Source of the DNA: CAXXXW01 sp963665555
GTDB lineage: Bacteria; Pseudomonadota; Alphaproteobacteria; Thalassobaculales; Thalassobaculaceae
Direction of reading: 5' to 3'
Assembly: GCA_963665555.2 (NCBI GenBank)
Contig: OY762308.1
Location: 1,054,001-1,118,000 of the forward strand
DNA length: 64,000 nucleotides
In this document: piece by piece, positions 33,853-42,661 of the stretch
How the letters are laid out: each line of letters starts with the position of its first letter
Position numbering within the stretch: the first letter of the stretch is position 1
Translations under genes and position numbers: made by a program
The notes under the pieces: model-generated
Databases searched by the model: none
Told to the model about the DNA's origin: nothing
Seen by the model: the letters and a program-made list of their open reading frames with translations, nothing else

Positions 33853-36116
33853 CCCCGGCTCCGTCCCCGCCGCCGGCGCGGCCCGGGCGAAGCGGGGCGT
33901 CCCGCGCCGCCGCGCCGGCCCGAACCGGGACCGGCGGCCTCTCCGCCGCCGATATAGTCCGCGAGCAGCTTTCCCGACAGCGGATCGGCCTCGCGCAGCG
34001 CGACGGTCAGCCGCTGGCCGAGGCGCAGGCGCAACCCGCCCGGCCCGCTCGCCAGTTCGTGGCGCTCCGGGTCGTGGCGGTAACGCCCGCCGGGCAGGCT
34101 GGAGGCCGGCAGCAGCGCTTCCGCCCGCCCGCCGTCCAGCGAGACGAACGCGCCGAACCGGGCGACACCCGAAACGACCGCCTCGAACGCCTCGCCGATG
34201 CGGCCCGCCATGTAGGCGGCGGCGTGGCGGTCCATCGCGTCGCGCTCCGCCGCCGCCGCGCGGCGCTCCGTCATCGAGACATGCTCGCAGACCTCGGCCA
34301 GGTCCGCCGGTTCGGGTCGGCCGCCGCCGCCATCGCCGCCGCCGCCGTCGTCGTCGTCGAAACCGTGCGCCTCGATCAGGGCGCGGTGGACCAGCAGGTC
34401 CGCGTAGCGCCGGATCGGCGAGGTGAAATGCGCGTAGCGCCGCAATCCGAGGCCGAAATGGCCGATGTTGAACGGGCTGTAGACCGCCTGGCTCTGGGTC
34501 CGCAGCACCAGGATGTTCACCGCGTCCTGGAAGTCCGCGCCGCGCGCCCGCTCCAGCGCCCGGTTGAACAGGGCCGGCCGCAAGGCCTGTCCGCGCGGGA
34601 AGGGGATGCCGAGGGTCTCCAGGCTCCGGCGCAACTCCTCGACCTTTTCGGCGTCGGGCGCGTCGTGGACACGGTAGGCGCAGGCGCGCCGGCGGCGTTC
34701 GAGCGTCTCGGCGGCGGCCACGTTGGCGAGCACCATGAACTCCTCGATCAGGCGGTGGCTGTCGAGACGGGCGCGCGGCTCGATCGACGCGACCCGGCCC
34801 GCCCCGTCCAGCGCGACCGCCATCTCCGGCATTTCGATCTCCAGCGCCCCGCGCGCGCGGCGCGCCGCGAGCAGGGCGCCGAACGCGCCGTAGAGCGGCC
34901 GCGCCAGTTCCGCCAGCCCCGACGCCGCGGCGCCGCCATCCCCGTCGCGGGCGGCCTGCATCTCCTCGTAGGTCACGCGCGCCGCCGAGCGCATGACGCC
35001 GTGCAGGAAGCGGTGGGAGCGCTTGCGGCCCGCCGCGTCGATCCGCATTTCGACCGCGAGGCAGGCCCGGTCCTCGCCGGGGCGCAGCGAACACAGCCCG
35101 TTCGACAGCGCCTCCGGCAGCATCGGGACCACCCGGTCCGGGAAATAGACCGAATTGCCGCGCTTGCGCGCCTCGGCGTCGAGCGCGTCGCCCGGCCGCA
35201 CATAATGCGCCACGTCGGCGATGGCGACCAGCAGCCGCCAGCCGCCGGGATTGTCGGGCGCGCCGTCCGGCTCGGCCCACACCGCGTCGTCGAAGTCGCG
35301 GGCGTCGGCGCCGTCGATGGTGACCAGCGGCGTGTCGCGCAAATCCGTTCGCCCGCCGCCCGGCCCGACCGGCGCCGCCCGGTCCGCCAGCGCCAGCGCC
35401 TCGGCCGGGAAACGGTGCGGGATGTCGCGCTCGTGGATGCAGAGCAGGCTGACCGGGCGGGCCGCGCCGCGCCGCGCCAGCACCTCGACCACGCGGGCGC
35501 GCCGCAAGCCGAAGCGCCCGCGTGGGAAAAGCTCGGCCGCGACCAGGTCGCCCGCCGCCGCGCCGCCCTCGCCGCCCGGCTCGATCGCCGCCTCTTCCGA
35601 GCGCCGCCCGTCGGCGGGGCGCAGCCGCAGCCCGCCCGCCGCGCGCTCCAGCACGCCGATCGCGCGCCGCGCGCCGCTCTCCAGCCGGCGCATCGCCGCG
35701 CCGCGCCAGACATCCCCGTCCAGGCGCGACAGCCGCGCCAGCACCCGGTCGCCGGCGGCGAAGGCCGGGCCGCGCCCGCTGTGCGGCAGGACGACCGTCG
35801 CGCGCTCGTCCTCCACGACGCCCGACACGGGCCGGGCGACCGCCTCGCCATCGTCGTCCACGGACAGGATTTCGACCACGCCGACCGGGGGGAGGCGGCC
35901 CGGCGCCGGGCGCTCGCGCCCGCGCTTCAGGTCGATCTCCCCGTCCTCGGCGAGCGCGCGCAGCAGGCGCTTCAGGCCGGTCCGGTCCTGGCCCTTCACG
36001 GCGAAGGCGCGCGCGATGTCGCGCCGCCCGACCGGGCCGGGGCTTTGCTCGACGAAGGCGCGGATCTGCTCCCGCGTGGGCAGGCGGGGGGCGGCCTCCG
36101 GTCCCGGTTTCGGCAT
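33849..36116 (-). CDS. rnr: Ribonuclease R
   Basis: 755 residues. Cold-shock/OB domains precede the RNB catalytic domain, with its DARDFDDAVWAE aspartates and FTSPIRRYADLLVHR near the end. An S1 RNA-binding domain (VVSGVARFGAFVSLDGG) and a basic Gly/Arg tail follow. It degrades structured RNA 3' to 5'. The start ATG 36116 has a GGAG site; a much longer upstream frame is only an antisense-frame shadow over topA. A Gly/Asp run (DDDDGGGGDGGGG) interrupts the RNB domain as a likely loop. Confidence 0.96.
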   Translation of the reverse strand: MPKPGPEAAPRLPTREQIRAFVEQSPGPVGRRDIARAFAVKGQDRTGLKRLLRALAEDGEIDLKRGRERPAPGRLPPVGVVEILSVDDDGEAVARPVSGVVEDERATVVLPHSGRGPAFAAGDRVLARLSRLDGDVWRGAAMRRLESGARRAIGVLERAAGGLRLRPADGRRSEEAAIEPGGEGGAAAGDLVAAELFPRGRFGLRRARVVEVLARRGAARPVSLLCIHERDIPHRFPAEALALADRAAPVGPGGGRTDLRDTPLVTIDGADARDFDDAVWAEPDGAPDNPGGWRLLVAIADVAHYVRPGDALDAEARKRGNSVYFPDRVVPMLPEALSNGLCSLRPGEDRACLAVEMRIDAAGRKRSHRFLHGVMRSAARVTYEEMQAARDGDGGAAASGLAELARPLYGAFGALLAARRARGALEIEMPEMAVALDGAGRVASIEPRARLDSHRLIEEFMVLANVAAAETLERRRRACAYRVHDAPDAEKVEELRRSLETLGIPFPRGQALRPALFNRALERARGADFQDAVNILVLRTQSQAVYSPFNIGHFGLGLRRYAHFTSPIRRYADLLVHRALIEAHGFDDDDGGGGDGGGGRPEPADLAEVCEHVSMTERRAAAAERDAMDRHAAAYMAGRIGEAFEAVVSGVARFGAFVSLDGGRAEALLPASSLPGGRYRHDPERHELASGPGGLRLRLGQRLTVALREADPLSGKLLADYIGGGEAAGPGSGRRGGAGRPASPGPRRRRGRSRG

Positions 36117-36151
36117 GGCGGCTCCGTTCGCCGGTCGCGGCGCGGGGCGTT

Positions 36152-38851
36152 TCAGCCCGGGGTCCGGCCGGCGCGGCCCGGCGCGGCGGCTCCGGTCTTC
36201 GCCCCGGGTTTCGCGGTCGTCTTCGCCCCGGGTTTCGCCTTCGTCCCGGTTTTCGCCTTCGCCCCGGTTTTCGCCGTCGCCGCGGCCCTGGCCGGGGACT
36301 TGCGGGCCGTCGCCCCGGCCTTGCCGTTCGCGCCGCCGCGTTCGGCCTTCGCCTGGATCAGCTCCAGCGCGCGCTCCAGCGTGATGTCCTCCGGCGCCTC
36401 GCCCCTGGGCAGGCTGGCGCGAGTCTTGTCCAGCTGCACATAGGGGCCGTAGCGCCCGGAGCGCAGCGTGACCGGCTTGCCGCCGGACTCGCCGAGCGTC
36501 CGGGCCGCCGAACCGCCGCCCTTCTTGCTCGCGATCAGGTCCACGGCGCGGTTCAGCCCGATGCTCAGCACCTCTAGCGGGTCCCCGCCGGCGGGGATCG
36601 AGGTGTAGGCCGCGCCGAGCTTCAGGTAGGGGCCGAAACGGCCGATCCCGGCCAGGATCGGCTCGCCGGATTCCGGGTGCGGGCCGACCTCGCGCGGCAG
36701 GCCGAGCAGGCCGACCGCGGCCTCCAGGTCGAGGTCGGCCGGATCGAGGCCCTTCGGCAGCGAGGCGCGCTTCGGCTTGCCGGATTTCCCCGGCCCGGCC
36801 TCGCCGAGTTGCGCGTAGAGGCCGTAGGGTCCCTTGCGCAGGCTCACCGGCAGGCCGGTCGCCGGGTCGTTTCCGAGAAGGCGCGGCTCCTCCGGCGCGC
36901 CCGCGCCGTCCTCGCCCTCCGTCCCGCCCGGCGCGGCGAACTGGCGGGTGAACCGGCATTCGGGATAGTTCGAGCAGCCGATGAACGCGCCGTAGCGGCC
37001 GAGCTTCAGGTTGAGCCGGCCGTCGCCGCAGCGCGGGCAGACCCGGCTCGACGCGCCGTCGGGGCCGTCGGGGAAGAAATGCGGGCCGAGGTCCTTGTCG
37101 AGCCGGTCCAGCACTTCGGAGACGCGCAGGCCGCTGGTCCCGTCCACCGTGGCGCTGAAGGCCTCCCAGAACCGCTCCAGCACGGCCCGCCAGTCCCGCT
37201 TGCCCTGGGCGACCTCGTCGAGTTCGCCCTCCAGGTCGGCGGTGAAGTTGTACTGGACATAGCGCTCGAAGAAATTGGCGAGGAAGGCGGTCACGATCCG
37301 GCCGCGGTCCTCCGGCACGAAACGGCGCTTCTCCAGGCGCACATACTCCCGGTCCTGGAGCACCTGCAGGATGGCGGCGTAGGTGGAGGGGCGGCCGATG
37401 CCGAGCTCCTCCAGCCGCTTCACCAGGCTCGCCTCGGTAAAGCGGGGCGGGGGCTGCGTGAAGTGCTGTTCCGGCGTCACGCCCTCGCGCCCCGGCCGGT
37501 CGCCTTCCTTCAGCGGCGGGAGCAGGCGGCCCTCCTCGTCGCCCTCGCCGCCGGGGTCGTCCCGGTCCTCGCGGTAGAGTTTCAGGAAGCCCTCGAACGC
37601 GACGACGGAGCCGGCGGCGCGCAGCGCCACGCTCCCGTCCTCGGCCCCGACGGTCACGGCGGTCCGGTCGAGTTCGGCGCTGGCCATCTGGCTGGCGACG
37701 GCGCGGCTCCAGATCAGTTCGTAGAGCCGGGCCTGGTCGCGGTCGAGATGGCGCGCGGCCTCGCGCGGACGGAGGGCCGGATCGGTCGGCCGGATCGCCT
37801 CGTGCGCCTCCTGCGCGTTCTTGGCGCGGGTCCGGTAGGCGCGCGGCGCGTCCGGCAGGAAGGCCGCGCCGTAGCCGTCGCGGATAACGTCCCGGATGGC
37901 GGCGACCGCGCCCGGCGCCATCTGCACGGCGTCCGTCCGCATGTAGGTGATCAGCCCGGCCGCCTCGCCGCCCGCCTCCACGCCCTCGTAGAGGCGCTGG
38001 GCGACGCGCATCGTCCGGGTCGCGCCCATGCCGAGCTTGCGCGAGGCCTCCTGTTGCAGGGTCGAGGTCGTGAAGGGGGGGTGCGGATGGCGCTTGACCC
38101 GCTTGCGCTCGATCCCGGCGACGCGCAGGCGCGCCGCCTCCACCGCCTCGGCCGCGGCCCGGGCCTCCGCCTCGTTCGAGAGGGCGAAGCGGTCCAGCCG
38201 CTTGCCGTCGAGATGCGTGAGCCGGGCCGTAAACGCGCCGCCGCCGGGCGCGCGGAGCGCGGCGTCCACCGTCCAGTACTCGCGCGGCCGGAAGGCCTCG
38301 ATCTCCGCCTCGCGCTCCGAGACCAGGCGCAGCGCCACGGACTGCACCCGCCCGGCCGAACGCGAGCCGGGCAGCTTGCGCCACAGCACCGGCGAGAGCG
38401 TGAAGCCGACCAGGTAGTCGAGCGCCCGGCGCGCGAAATAGGCGTCGATCAGCGCCTGGTCGAGTTCGCGCGGGTTGGCGATGGCGTCCAGCACCGCCGA
38501 TTTCGTCACCTGGTTGAACACCACGCGGCGCACCGGCACGCCGGCAAGGGCGCGCCGCTCCGCCAGCACGTCGCGCACATGCCAGGAGATCGCCTCGCCC
38601 TCCCGGTCCGGGTCGGTGGCGAGGATCAGTTCGTCCGCCCCGCGCAGCGCCTTGCGGATTTCGCCGAGCGGCTTCTCGGAGCGGGCCGAGGGCTGCCAGG
38701 TCATGGCGAACCCGTCCTCGGGGCGCACCGAGCCGTCCTTCGGCGGCAGGTCCCGGACATGCCCGTAGCTCGCCAGCACCCGGTAACCGCCGCCGAGGTA
38801 CTTCTCGATGGTTTTCGCCTTGGCCGGCGATTCGACGACGACGACCTTCAT
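36152..38851 (-). CDS. topA: DNA topoisomerase I
   Basis: 899 residues. Toprim domain VVVESPAKAKTIEKYLG with DPDREGE (80-86), catalytic tyrosine Y303 in TYMRTDAVQM, and a zinc-finger module CPRCGDGRLNLKLGRYGAF...C...C after residue 590. More C-terminal zinc-ribbon-like repeats (GRYGPYVQL, GRFGPYLKL) follow, then an Ala/Lys/Thr-rich tail. It relaxes negative supercoils in front of and behind polymerases. Position between dprA and rnr is the alphaproteobacterial norm. Confidence 0.97.
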   Translation of the reverse strand: MKVVVVESPAKAKTIEKYLGGGYRVLASYGHVRDLPPKDGSVRPEDGFAMTWQPSARSEKPLGEIRKALRGADELILATDPDREGEAISWHVRDVLAERRALAGVPVRRVVFNQVTKSAVLDAIANPRELDQALIDAYFARRALDYLVGFTLSPVLWRKLPGSRSAGRVQSVALRLVSEREAEIEAFRPREYWTVDAALRAPGGGAFTARLTHLDGKRLDRFALSNEAEARAAAEAVEAARLRVAGIERKRVKRHPHPPFTTSTLQQEASRKLGMGATRTMRVAQRLYEGVEAGGEAAGLITYMRTDAVQMAPGAVAAIRDVIRDGYGAAFLPDAPRAYRTRAKNAQEAHEAIRPTDPALRPREAARHLDRDQARLYELIWSRAVASQMASAELDRTAVTVGAEDGSVALRAAGSVVAFEGFLKLYREDRDDPGGEGDEEGRLLPPLKEGDRPGREGVTPEQHFTQPPPRFTEASLVKRLEELGIGRPSTYAAILQVLQDREYVRLEKRRFVPEDRGRIVTAFLANFFERYVQYNFTADLEGELDEVAQGKRDWRAVLERFWEAFSATVDGTSGLRVSEVLDRLDKDLGPHFFPDGPDGASSRVCPRCGDGRLNLKLGRYGAFIGCSNYPECRFTRQFAAPGGTEGEDGAGAPEEPRLLGNDPATGLPVSLRKGPYGLYAQLGEAGPGKSGKPKRASLPKGLDPADLDLEAAVGLLGLPREVGPHPESGEPILAGIGRFGPYLKLGAAYTSIPAGGDPLEVLSIGLNRAVDLIASKKGGGSAARTLGESGGKPVTLRSGRYGPYVQLDKTRASLPRGEAPEDITLERALELIQAKAERGGANGKAGATARKSPARAAATAKTGAKAKTGTKAKPGAKTTAKPGAKTGAAAPGRAGRTPG

Positions 38852-38893
38852 GCCCGTCCCACGCTCCGCGTTCCGCCCGGCCGCCCGGCGGTC

Positions 38894-39994
38894 CTACGCG
38901 ACACGGCGCGAGACCCGGTTGCCGGGATGCCGCTCCGCCAGCCCCGCGAGTTCGGCCTCGAGCAGGATGACGGCCACGACCGGCGGGGACAATTGGCACT
39001 CGCGGATCACTTCGTCAACCGGCACGGCGGCGACGTCCAGCAGGCCCAGCACCAGGTCCCGCTGTTTCGGCCCGATCCCGGCCGGGGTTTCGGGCGCGGG
39101 AGCGGGGCGGTAGCCGTCCTCCCGCCGGTCCTCCACGCCGGCGGCGGCGAGGACCTCGACAATGTCCGCCGCGCTCTCGGCCCAGTTGGCGCCGTCGCGC
39201 AGCAGCCGGTTGGTCCCGGCGGCGCGCGGGTCGAGCGGGGAGCCGGGCGCGGCGAAGACCTCGCGCCCCCGGTCCGCCGCGAATCGGGCGGTGATGAGCG
39301 AACCCGAACCCGCCGTCGCCTCGATCACCGCGACGCCGAGCGACAGGCCGGCGATGATCCGGTTGCGCGACGGGAAGTGCCGGGCCATCGGCGTCGCCCC
39401 GATCGGGGCCTCGGCGACGACCGCGCCCTCGGCGGCGATACGGGCCTGCAATTCCGCGTGCTCCGGCGGGTAGACGACATCGATCCCGCCGGCGACAACG
39501 GCGACGGTCCCGGTCGCCAGCGACCCCTCGTGCGCCGCCGCGTCGATCCCGCGCGCGAGGCCGGAGACCACCGCGTAGCCGGCCTCGCCCAGCTCCCGCG
39601 CCATCGCGCGCGTGAAGGAGCGCGCGTTGGCCGAGGCGTTGCGGGCGCCGACGATGGCGACGGTCCGGCGCGCGAGGAGATGCGGGTGCCCGGCGACCGA
39701 CATCGCCGGCGGCGCGTCCTCGCTTGCGGCGAGGAGCGGCGGGTAGGCGTCGTCGCCGAGGAGGACCAGTTCGGCGCCGGCGCGCGCGTTGTCCTCCATC
39801 TCCCGGACCGCCCGGTCGCGCGGGCAGACCGCGAGGCGGCGCGCCCGCCCGCCGCGGCGCGCCAGCCCCGGCAGCGCGTCGATCGCCGCCGACGCGCTCC
39901 CGAAACGCGCCAGCAGGTGGCGGAAGGTGATCGGGCCGACATTCTCCGTGCGGATCAACCGCAAGCGGTCGATCCGTTCCCGTTCCGATGGCAT
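38894..39994 (-). CDS. dprA: DNA processing protein DprA
   Basis: 366 residues. N-terminal SAM-like helical region, then a Rossmann-like DprA core with SGLARGIDAAAHEGSL and the C-terminal winged-helix DprA domain. DprA loads RecA on single-stranded DNA during natural transformation, though most alphaproteobacteria carrying it are not known to be competent. GGGGAGGAT precedes the ATG. Confidence 0.95.
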   Translation of the reverse strand: MPSERERIDRLRLIRTENVGPITFRHLLARFGSASAAIDALPGLARRGGRARRLAVCPRDRAVREMEDNARAGAELVLLGDDAYPPLLAASEDAPPAMSVAGHPHLLARRTVAIVGARNASANARSFTRAMARELGEAGYAVVSGLARGIDAAAHEGSLATGTVAVVAGGIDVVYPPEHAELQARIAAEGAVVAEAPIGATPMARHFPSRNRIIAGLSLGVAVIEATAGSGSLITARFAADRGREVFAAPGSPLDPRAAGTNRLLRDGANWAESAADIVEVLAAAGVEDRREDGYRPAPAPETPAGIGPKQRDLVLGLLDVAAVPVDEVIRECQLSPPVVAVILLEAELAGLAERHPGNRVSRRVA

Positions 39995-40051
39995 CGCGCG
40001 ATCCTCCCCGCTTTCCGGCCGGACCGGGGAAATCCCGGCCCTCGCCGGGGT

Positions 40052-40091
40052 TATGGAAGGGCCAGGGCGGTTTTTCGGGCGCGCGGCGGCG
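40052..40091. repeat. 40-bp direct repeat, copy 1
   Basis: A perfect 40-bp match to 40575-40614, beginning TATGGAAGGGCCAGGG. It lies between the dprA start and the small coiled-coil gene. The copies share orientation and are 523 bp apart. Confidence 0.95.
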
Positions 40092-40112
40092 GGGCGGCGC
40101 CGATTTCGGCGG

Positions 40113-40463
40113 TCAGTCGGCCGTATCCGCCCGGCGCGCGGCGACGGCCTCGCTCTGGGGATCGAGCAATCCTTCCGCCCGCGTCATGCGCTCGCGGAGG
40201 CTGTCGAGCGCCCCCTCGAACCGCGCCATGCGCTCGCGCAGGCCGTCGAGCGCTCCCTCGACCCGCCCCATGCGTTCGCACAGGCTGTCGAGCGCCCCCT
40301 CGACTTTCGCCATGCGCTCGCGCAAGCCGCCGACATCGTCGCGGAGCCGGAACATGCCGTCCTCCAGGCGATCCATGCGGCGGTTGGCGGCCAATTGGCC
40401 GTTCACGATCAATCCCGCGAGAGCGGCGCCCACGCCGACGATGGCCCACAATTCCGCGCTCAT
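40113..40463 (-). CDS. Small membrane-anchored coiled-coil repeat protein
   Basis: 116 residues, no recognised family. N-terminal hydrophobic helix (AELWAIVGVGAALAGLIVNG), then a four-fold 14-residue coiled-coil repeat of the form LRERMAKVEGALDS. The repeat unit is also visible in the DNA. Two ATGs are possible (40469 and 40463); the GGGAGG site fits the second. It is bracketed by perfect 40-bp direct repeats and separates an adenylosuccinate-lyase-family gene from dprA, an unusual place for it. Confidence 0.7.
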   Translation of the reverse strand: MSAELWAIVGVGAALAGLIVNGQLAANRRMDRLEDGMFRLRDDVGGLRERMAKVEGALDSLCERMGRVEGALDGLRERMARFEGALDSLRERMTRAEGLLDPQSEAVAARRADTAD

Positions 40464-40574
40464 ATCCATGCCTCCCGGTCGCGTGACCGGCGGAACGGCC
40501 CGGGGTCCGATCCCCCGGAGCATAACCGCTCCGCCGCGCCGGCGCCATCCGAGAGCGCCGGCTTCCGCGAGAGC

Positions 40575-40614
40575 TATGGAAGGGCCAGGGCGGTTTTTCG
40601 GGCGCGCGGCGGCG
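40575..40614. repeat. 40-bp direct repeat, copy 2
   Basis: Identical to 40052-40091. Copy 2 ends exactly at the stop codon of the lyase gene (40615-40617) and precedes the coiled-coil gene on the minus strand. Flanking bases do not match, so the repeat is sharply delimited. Confidence 0.95.
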
Positions 40615-41976
40615 TCAGTCCGGCGGAACCGGCTTCATCGCGGCGAGCACGCCATCGACAATGGCCTCGCACTCGCCGATATAGCCGGCCGGGTCGAGCA
40701 GGGCGTCGATCGCGGCGGCGTCGAGATGGGCGGAGACGCGCCCGTCGGCGAGCAGCGCGTCGCGGAACGGTTCGCCCGCCTCGAACGCGGCCATGGCGAC
40801 CTCGTAGACGACCTCGTGCGCGGTCTGCTTGCCGATCGCCTCGCCCAGGGCCAGCATGACCCGCTCGGAAAGCGGCAGGCCGCCCAGCAGGTCGAGGTTG
40901 GCGCGCATCCGGGCCGCGTCCACTTCCAACCCCTCCAGCACGAAACGCGCCTTGGCGAGCAGCGCGCCGGTGTAAACCATCGCCTCCGGCAGCGCCGCCA
41001 GTTCGATCCTGAGCATCCCGGTGTAGCGCTCGTTCTCCTGGTGGACCGCGTCGGCGATCGCGGCCTGCTGGGCGCGCACGAGGCGGGAGAGCGCGATGCA
41101 CAACTCGATCGTCGCCGGGTTGCGCTTGTGCGGCATGGTGGAGCTTCCGACCTTGCCGCGGTGGTGCGGCTCCGCCACCTCGCCGAACTCGACCTGCTGG
41201 AGGATGTAAAGTTCGCGCGCGATCTTGCCCAGCGTGCCGGCGATCTGCGTCGCGAGGTCGGCCAGTTCGAGGATGCGGTCGCGCGCCGAGTGCCAGCAGA
41301 TGTCGGGCGCCGCGAGGCCGAGACGGGCCAGCGCGCGCCGCTGCATCTCCGGCCCCTTCGGCCCGAAGGACGCCATGGAGCCGACCGCGCCCGTAATGTT
41401 GCCGGCGAGCACGCGCGGCTCGGCCTCGGCCATGCGGTCCAGCTGCCGGCCGATCTCGTCCACCCAGACGGCGCATTTGTAGCCGAAGGTGATGGGGAGC
41501 GCGTGCTGGCCGTGCGTCCGGCCCGCCATGACGGTGGAGCGGTGGGTCCGCGCGTGCCCGGCCAGCGCCTGGCGGCAGGCGTCGAGGTCGCGCCGGATGG
41601 CGGGCCAGGCCTGCTTGACCTGCAGCGCCATGCCGGTGTCCATGATGTCCTGGGTGGTGGCCCCGTAATGGACGAACTCTCCCGCGCCGTTCGCGCACAT
41701 CGCCTCCAGAGCGCGCAGCGCCGGGACGATGGGATGCGCCGTCGCCGCGATGCCGCGGCCGATTTCGGCGAGGTCGACGTTCTCGACCCTGGCCCGGGCC
41801 GCGATCTCGTCGGCCGCCCAGGCCGGGATCAGGCCGAGCTCCGCCTGGGCCAGCGCCAGCGCGGCCTCGACCTCAAACCATTTCCGCGCCCGGTTCTCGT
41901 CGTCGAAGATGGCGAGGAATTCGGGCGTGGCGAAAGAGGCCCCGTAGAGGAGGGAGTCGGTCGCGTGGCTCGGCAT
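40615..41976 (-). CDS. Adenylosuccinate lyase/3-carboxymuconate cycloisomerase family protein
   Basis: 453 residues of the fumarase/aspartase superfamily. The catalytic loop is GSSTMPHKRNP, and GATTQDIMDTGMALQVKQA and GRTHGQHALP are the other conserved regions. An ADSL C-terminal helical domain is present. The N-terminus (SLLYGASFATPEFLAIFDDE) is nearer to the PcaB-like subgroup than to housekeeping PurB, so purine synthesis should not be assumed. It sits inside a cell-envelope/DNA operon where homologues are not usual. Confidence 0.85.
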   Translation of the reverse strand: MPSHATDSLLYGASFATPEFLAIFDDENRARKWFEVEAALALAQAELGLIPAWAADEIAARARVENVDLAEIGRGIAATAHPIVPALRALEAMCANGAGEFVHYGATTQDIMDTGMALQVKQAWPAIRRDLDACRQALAGHARTHRSTVMAGRTHGQHALPITFGYKCAVWVDEIGRQLDRMAEAEPRVLAGNITGAVGSMASFGPKGPEMQRRALARLGLAAPDICWHSARDRILELADLATQIAGTLGKIARELYILQQVEFGEVAEPHHRGKVGSSTMPHKRNPATIELCIALSRLVRAQQAAIADAVHQENERYTGMLRIELAALPEAMVYTGALLAKARFVLEGLEVDAARMRANLDLLGGLPLSERVMLALGEAIGKQTAHEVVYEVAMAAFEAGEPFRDALLADGRVSAHLDAAAIDALLDPAGYIGECEAIVDGVLAAMKPVPPD

Positions 41977-42018
41977 CGTTCGGCTCCGTCGTCGGTGCGG
42001 TTCGTTCGGGGGCGGGCG

Positions 42019-42654
42019 CTATTTCGCCGCGCCGCCCTTGCCGCGGGACAGGGAAATCCGGCTTTCCTCGCCCCGGAGCAGGCGGCGGATGTTGGGGATG
42101 TGGCGGAACGCGACCAGCGCCGCGACGAACCCGGCCAGTTCGGCGCGCTGGAGGTCGGCCAGCCAGAAGGCGAGGAGCGGCGCGGCGGCGAAGGCGGCCA
42201 GCGAGGCCAGCGAGGCATAGCGGAACAGCGCGGCGACGGCGAGCCAGACCAGGCAGGCGGCCGCGCCGACGGCGGGCGCCAGCGCCAGCAGGACGCCGAG
42301 GCCGGTCGCCACGCCCTTGCCGCCCCGGAACCGGAGCCAGACCGGGAAACAGTGGCCGAGCGCGGCGCCGCCGGCCGCCAGCACCGCCATGTCCGGCCCG
42401 TAGCGCGCCGCCAGCAGCGCCGCCGCCGCGCCCTTGCCGCCGTCCAGCAGCAAGGTCGCCAGCGCCAGCCCGCGCCGCCCGGTCCGCAGCACGTTGGTCG
42501 CGCCGATATTGCCGGAGCCGACGGCGCGGATGTCGCCCGCCCCGCCGAGCCGCGCCAGCAGCAGCCCGAAGGGGATCGAGCCGAGCAGGTAGCCCAGCGC
42601 GGCCGCCGCGTAGAACGGCCAGGTGTAGGCCAGCCCTCCCAGCGGATCGGGCAT
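42019..42654 (-). CDS. plsY: Glycerol-3-phosphate acyltransferase PlsY
   Basis: 211 residues, five to six transmembrane helices. The three family motifs are present: GSGNIGATNVLRTG (about 40), GGKGVATGLG (about 108) and an N-terminal GSIPFGLLLARL. PlsY moves acyl groups from acyl-phosphate to glycerol-3-phosphate, the first step of phospholipid synthesis. Adjacent pyrC-plsY order is conserved among alphaproteobacteria. Confidence 0.96.
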   Translation of the reverse strand: MPDPLGGLAYTWPFYAAAALGYLLGSIPFGLLLARLGGAGDIRAVGSGNIGATNVLRTGRRGLALATLLLDGGKGAAAALLAARYGPDMAVLAAGGAALGHCFPVWLRFRGGKGVATGLGVLLALAPAVGAAACLVWLAVAALFRYASLASLAAFAAAPLLAFWLADLQRAELAGFVAALVAFRHIPNIRRLLRGEESRISLSRGKGGAAK

Positions 42655-42661
42655 CGGCCGC

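Noticed and set aside
33849..38999. A single very long open frame of about 1700 codons on the minus strand
   Set aside because: Only its last 755 codons (from 36116) are a protein (RNase R). The rest is a GC-rich shadow frame over topA, which has its own correct frame and complete domains.
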